Below are positions 5,532 to 6,525 of a DNA stretch of 6,525 nt, in pieces. The stretch is from assembly GCA_948852375.1 (NCBI GenBank), contig CAQOYX010000084.1, positions 1-6,525 on the forward strand, given 5' to 3'. This DNA is from an uncultured Clostridia bacterium. Its GTDB lineage: Bacteria; Bacillota_A; Clostridia; TANB77; CAG-508. The translations under genes and the position numbers were made by a program. The notes beneath the pieces were generated by a model. That model worked only from the letters and a program-made list of their open reading frames with translations, had not been told where the DNA came from and searched no databases. Position 1 is the stretch's first letter. Every line of letters starts with the position of its first letter.

Positions 5532-5933
5532 TTATTCATCAGCATCATAATTCCAAAGGTTCAAATGTCCTTTTGCAGGAATTGGTTCATCAAGAGCTTC
5601 TACATCTTCCAAAATCCAAGCATATCTCCCTAAGCTATATTCTCCGCATAAGAACTCCTGCTTGTCTTTCTGAATTTTGTCTAAAAACTCTTGATCCATA
5701 TATATGCAATCTGTCAATTTACATTTGCATATAATGTTACCATATCCCATAGGAACATTTGGAATCAACTTCAGTAATTCAATTGTGTGTTCATCACTCC
5801 TTTTGATTTTTTTACAACTTGCATGGATATAAAGTTCACCTCTATAAGATGTTTTCCAACTTCTTGTTTCGATGACCTTTTTGCCCTCTTTGATAAGAGT
5901 TGCCCATGGCTCAATTAAACTTAATACCTTCAT
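5532..5933 (-). CDS. ASCH-domain protein
   Basis: A 133-residue protein from ATG at 5933, which follows AAAGGTG with 9 nt spacing. The frame is open up to 6026, but the promoter at 5995-6023 lies inside that extension, so the longer form would not be transcribed from it. The ASCH signature is near the N-terminus: K-V-L-S-L-I-E-P-W-A-T-L-I-K-E-G17-K18-x3-E22-T-R24-S-W, the G-x-K-x3-E-x-R motif. G-E-Y-S-L-G-R-Y-A-W-I-L-E-D-V (98-112) is the second conserved block. ASCH domains are PUA-like beta barrels thought to bind RNA or nucleosides. E. coli YqfB, a relative, hydrolyses N4-acetylcytidine, but whether this protein does so is unknown. It is the first gene of a two-gene unit with the GNAT gene and shares its raised G+C. 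Confidence 0.85.
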   Translation of the reverse strand: MKVLSLIEPWATLIKEGKKVIETRSWKTSYRGELYIHASCKKIKRSDEHTIELLKLIPNVPMGYGNIICKCKLTDCIYMDQEFLDKIQKDKQEFLCGEYSLGRYAWILEDVEALDEPIPAKGHLNLWNYDADE

Positions 5934-5994
5934 ACTTTCTGGCACCTTTCTAATTGATATGCAATTCTTACGTGGAAAAAACTTCCATATTTGT

Positions 5995-6023
5995 ATTATA
6001 CTATATAATTCTTTTAAATTCAA
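5995..6023 (-). promoter_or_regulatory. Predicted sigma-A promoter of the ASCH-GNAT unit
   Basis: On the minus strand TTGAAT (6023-6018) and TATAAT (6000-5995) are separated by exactly 17 nt, with a perfect -10 box. Transcription would start near 5988, giving a leader of about 55 nt before the ATG at 5933. Confidence 0.7.
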
Positions 6024-6053
6024 CATTTACATAATATTTTTGTGACAATCGTA

Positions 6054-6330
6054 CTATGTTATATATTTTCTATGTGAATTTTTTACATTATTTTGATTCA
6101 CCATAGCATATTCCGTTGTAGTGTCTATTTTAATATGTCCTAATAATTTCTGTACTTGTTCAACTGGCATACCTTTATCAATAGCCATAGTTGCCATTGT
6201 TCTTCTAAATTTATGTGGATGTACTTTATTTATATTTGCTTCCCTTCCTAGATTTCTAATAGCAATTTCAATGCCATATTATTCCTAATCTGTTATAAGG
6301 TCTTATAAGTGATACATGTAATTTGTTGCT
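6054..6330 (-). pseudogene. C-terminal remnant of a second tyrosine recombinase, frameshifted
   Basis: Only the last 90 or so residues of a recombinase remain. From 6278 the frame reads Y-G-I-E-I-A-I-R-N-L-G, then H-P-H-K-F-R-R-T-M-A-T (the H-x-x-R box), L-L-G-H-I-K-I-D and T-T-T-E-Y-A-M-V with the catalytic tyrosine, ending at a TAG at 6056-6054. Just upstream, in a frame offset by one base, 6330-6283 gives S-N-K-L-H-V-S-L-I-R-P-Y-N-R-L-G, which fits the preceding part of the same domain. Skipping one base near 6279 joins the two. The core-binding domain and the first catalytic arginine are gone, and the remnant starts at the stop codon of the nitroreductase gene. It is not a copy of the recombinase at 2220-3101, because the catalytic-domain sequences clearly differ. 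It cannot be active and marks an old integration or rearrangement next to the ASCH-GNAT unit. Confidence 0.8.
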
Positions 6331-6525
6331 AAATTCTGTTCCAATACACAAAATCAGAAATTTCATTTCTTTGAAAATGTAATTTACTTGGTTTTGCTTC
6401 TTCTGAAGGATATCCAATTGGTAGTATTGCAACAGGAATCAAATTTTGAGGTACTTCGTAAATTTCAAGTAATTTTTGTGGGTCAAAAGAACCAATCCAA
6501 GTTGTTCCAAGTCCTAAATTCTGTG
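6329..6525 (-). CDS. Nitroreductase-family protein, C-terminal part only
   Basis: The last 65 codons of a gene entering from the right edge, ending at TAG 6331-6329. The sequence Q-N-L-G-L-G-T-T-W-I-G-S-F-D, then L-P-V-A-I-L-P-I-G-Y-P-like residues (actual reading I-P-V-A-I-L-P-I-G-Y-P-S-E-E-A-K-P), matches the C-terminal region of FMN-dependent nitroreductases. There the G-L-G-x-x-W-I-G turn and the L-P-I-G-Y-P strand contribute to the flavin pocket. Such enzymes use NAD(P)H to reduce nitro compounds, quinones or flavins in the cytoplasm. The end (D-F-V-Y-W-N-R-I) looks natural for the family. It stops exactly where the recombinase remnant begins, with no spacer or terminator, so the original 3' flank has probably been lost. 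The N-terminal half is outside the window, so its subfamily cannot be set. Confidence 0.85.
   Translation of the reverse strand, partial: QNLGLGTTWIGSFDPQKLLEIYEVPQNLIPVAILPIGYPSEEAKPSKLHFQRNEISDFVYWNRI

Noticed and set aside
5516..5548. 11-residue N-terminal extension of the GNAT protein
   Set aside because: It would overlap the ASCH gene and has no matching ribosome site. AAAGGA is placed for the ATG at 5515.
5477..5734. Plus-strand 85-codon frame over the GNAT-ASCH junction
   Set aside because: It is antisense to two genes with clear motifs and starts, and no domain is visible.
5934..6026. 31-residue N-terminal extension of the ASCH protein
   Set aside because: The -10 and -35 boxes lie inside it and a good ribosome site precedes the internal ATG at 5933, where family similarity begins.
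1..6525. A defence or toxin-antitoxin system
   Set aside because: No such gene family was recognised. The GNAT and ASCH genes are adjacent, but the GNAT lacks any sign of being a TacT-type toxin and no ribbon-helix-helix partner is present.

Overview
The window is very AT-rich and has strong AGGAGG-type ribosome binding sites and tightly packed minus-strand genes. UGA is used as a stop and TGG as the Trp codon. This points to a low-GC Firmicute, most likely a clostridial anaerobe; the species cannot be told from this sequence. Every gene I can support lies on the minus strand, so the reading order runs from high to low coordinates.

Right part (6525 down to 4956): the 3' end of a nitroreductase-family gene abuts the decayed C-terminal end of a tyrosine recombinase gene. 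Next comes a self-contained unit: a near-consensus promoter, an ASCH-domain gene, a GNAT acetyltransferase gene and a rho-independent terminator. This two-gene unit is visibly richer in G+C than its neighbours and lies beside recombinase debris, so it looks imported.

Middle part (4911 to 3313): two housekeeping-type genes, a TatD-family metal-dependent hydrolase and a YjjG-like HAD phosphatase. The TatD terminator and the HAD promoter are superimposed, with the -35 box in or next to the terminator loop.

Left-middle part (about 3180 to 1048): an IS91-type insertion element. It carries a tyrosine recombinase gene, broken by one frameshift, whose end overlaps the start of an intact-looking HUH transposase with a zinc finger and a Y-x3-Y motif. 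The recombinase has its own promoter placed inside a long inverted repeat. RNA read through from outside would fold and bury the ribosome binding site, while RNA from the element's own promoter would not. The element sits between the HAD gene and the promoter of the next gene and breaks no coding region.

Left part (1011 to 1): a NUDIX hydrolase with its own promoter and a TTG start, a long hairpin, and the N-terminal part of a HIT-family protein. Short related sequence modules recur in three intergenic spacers. No tRNA, rRNA, CRISPR array or riboswitch was recognised. I see no defence or biosynthetic system that is clearly new; the most interesting points are the layout at the 5' end of the insertion element and the ASCH-GNAT pair.
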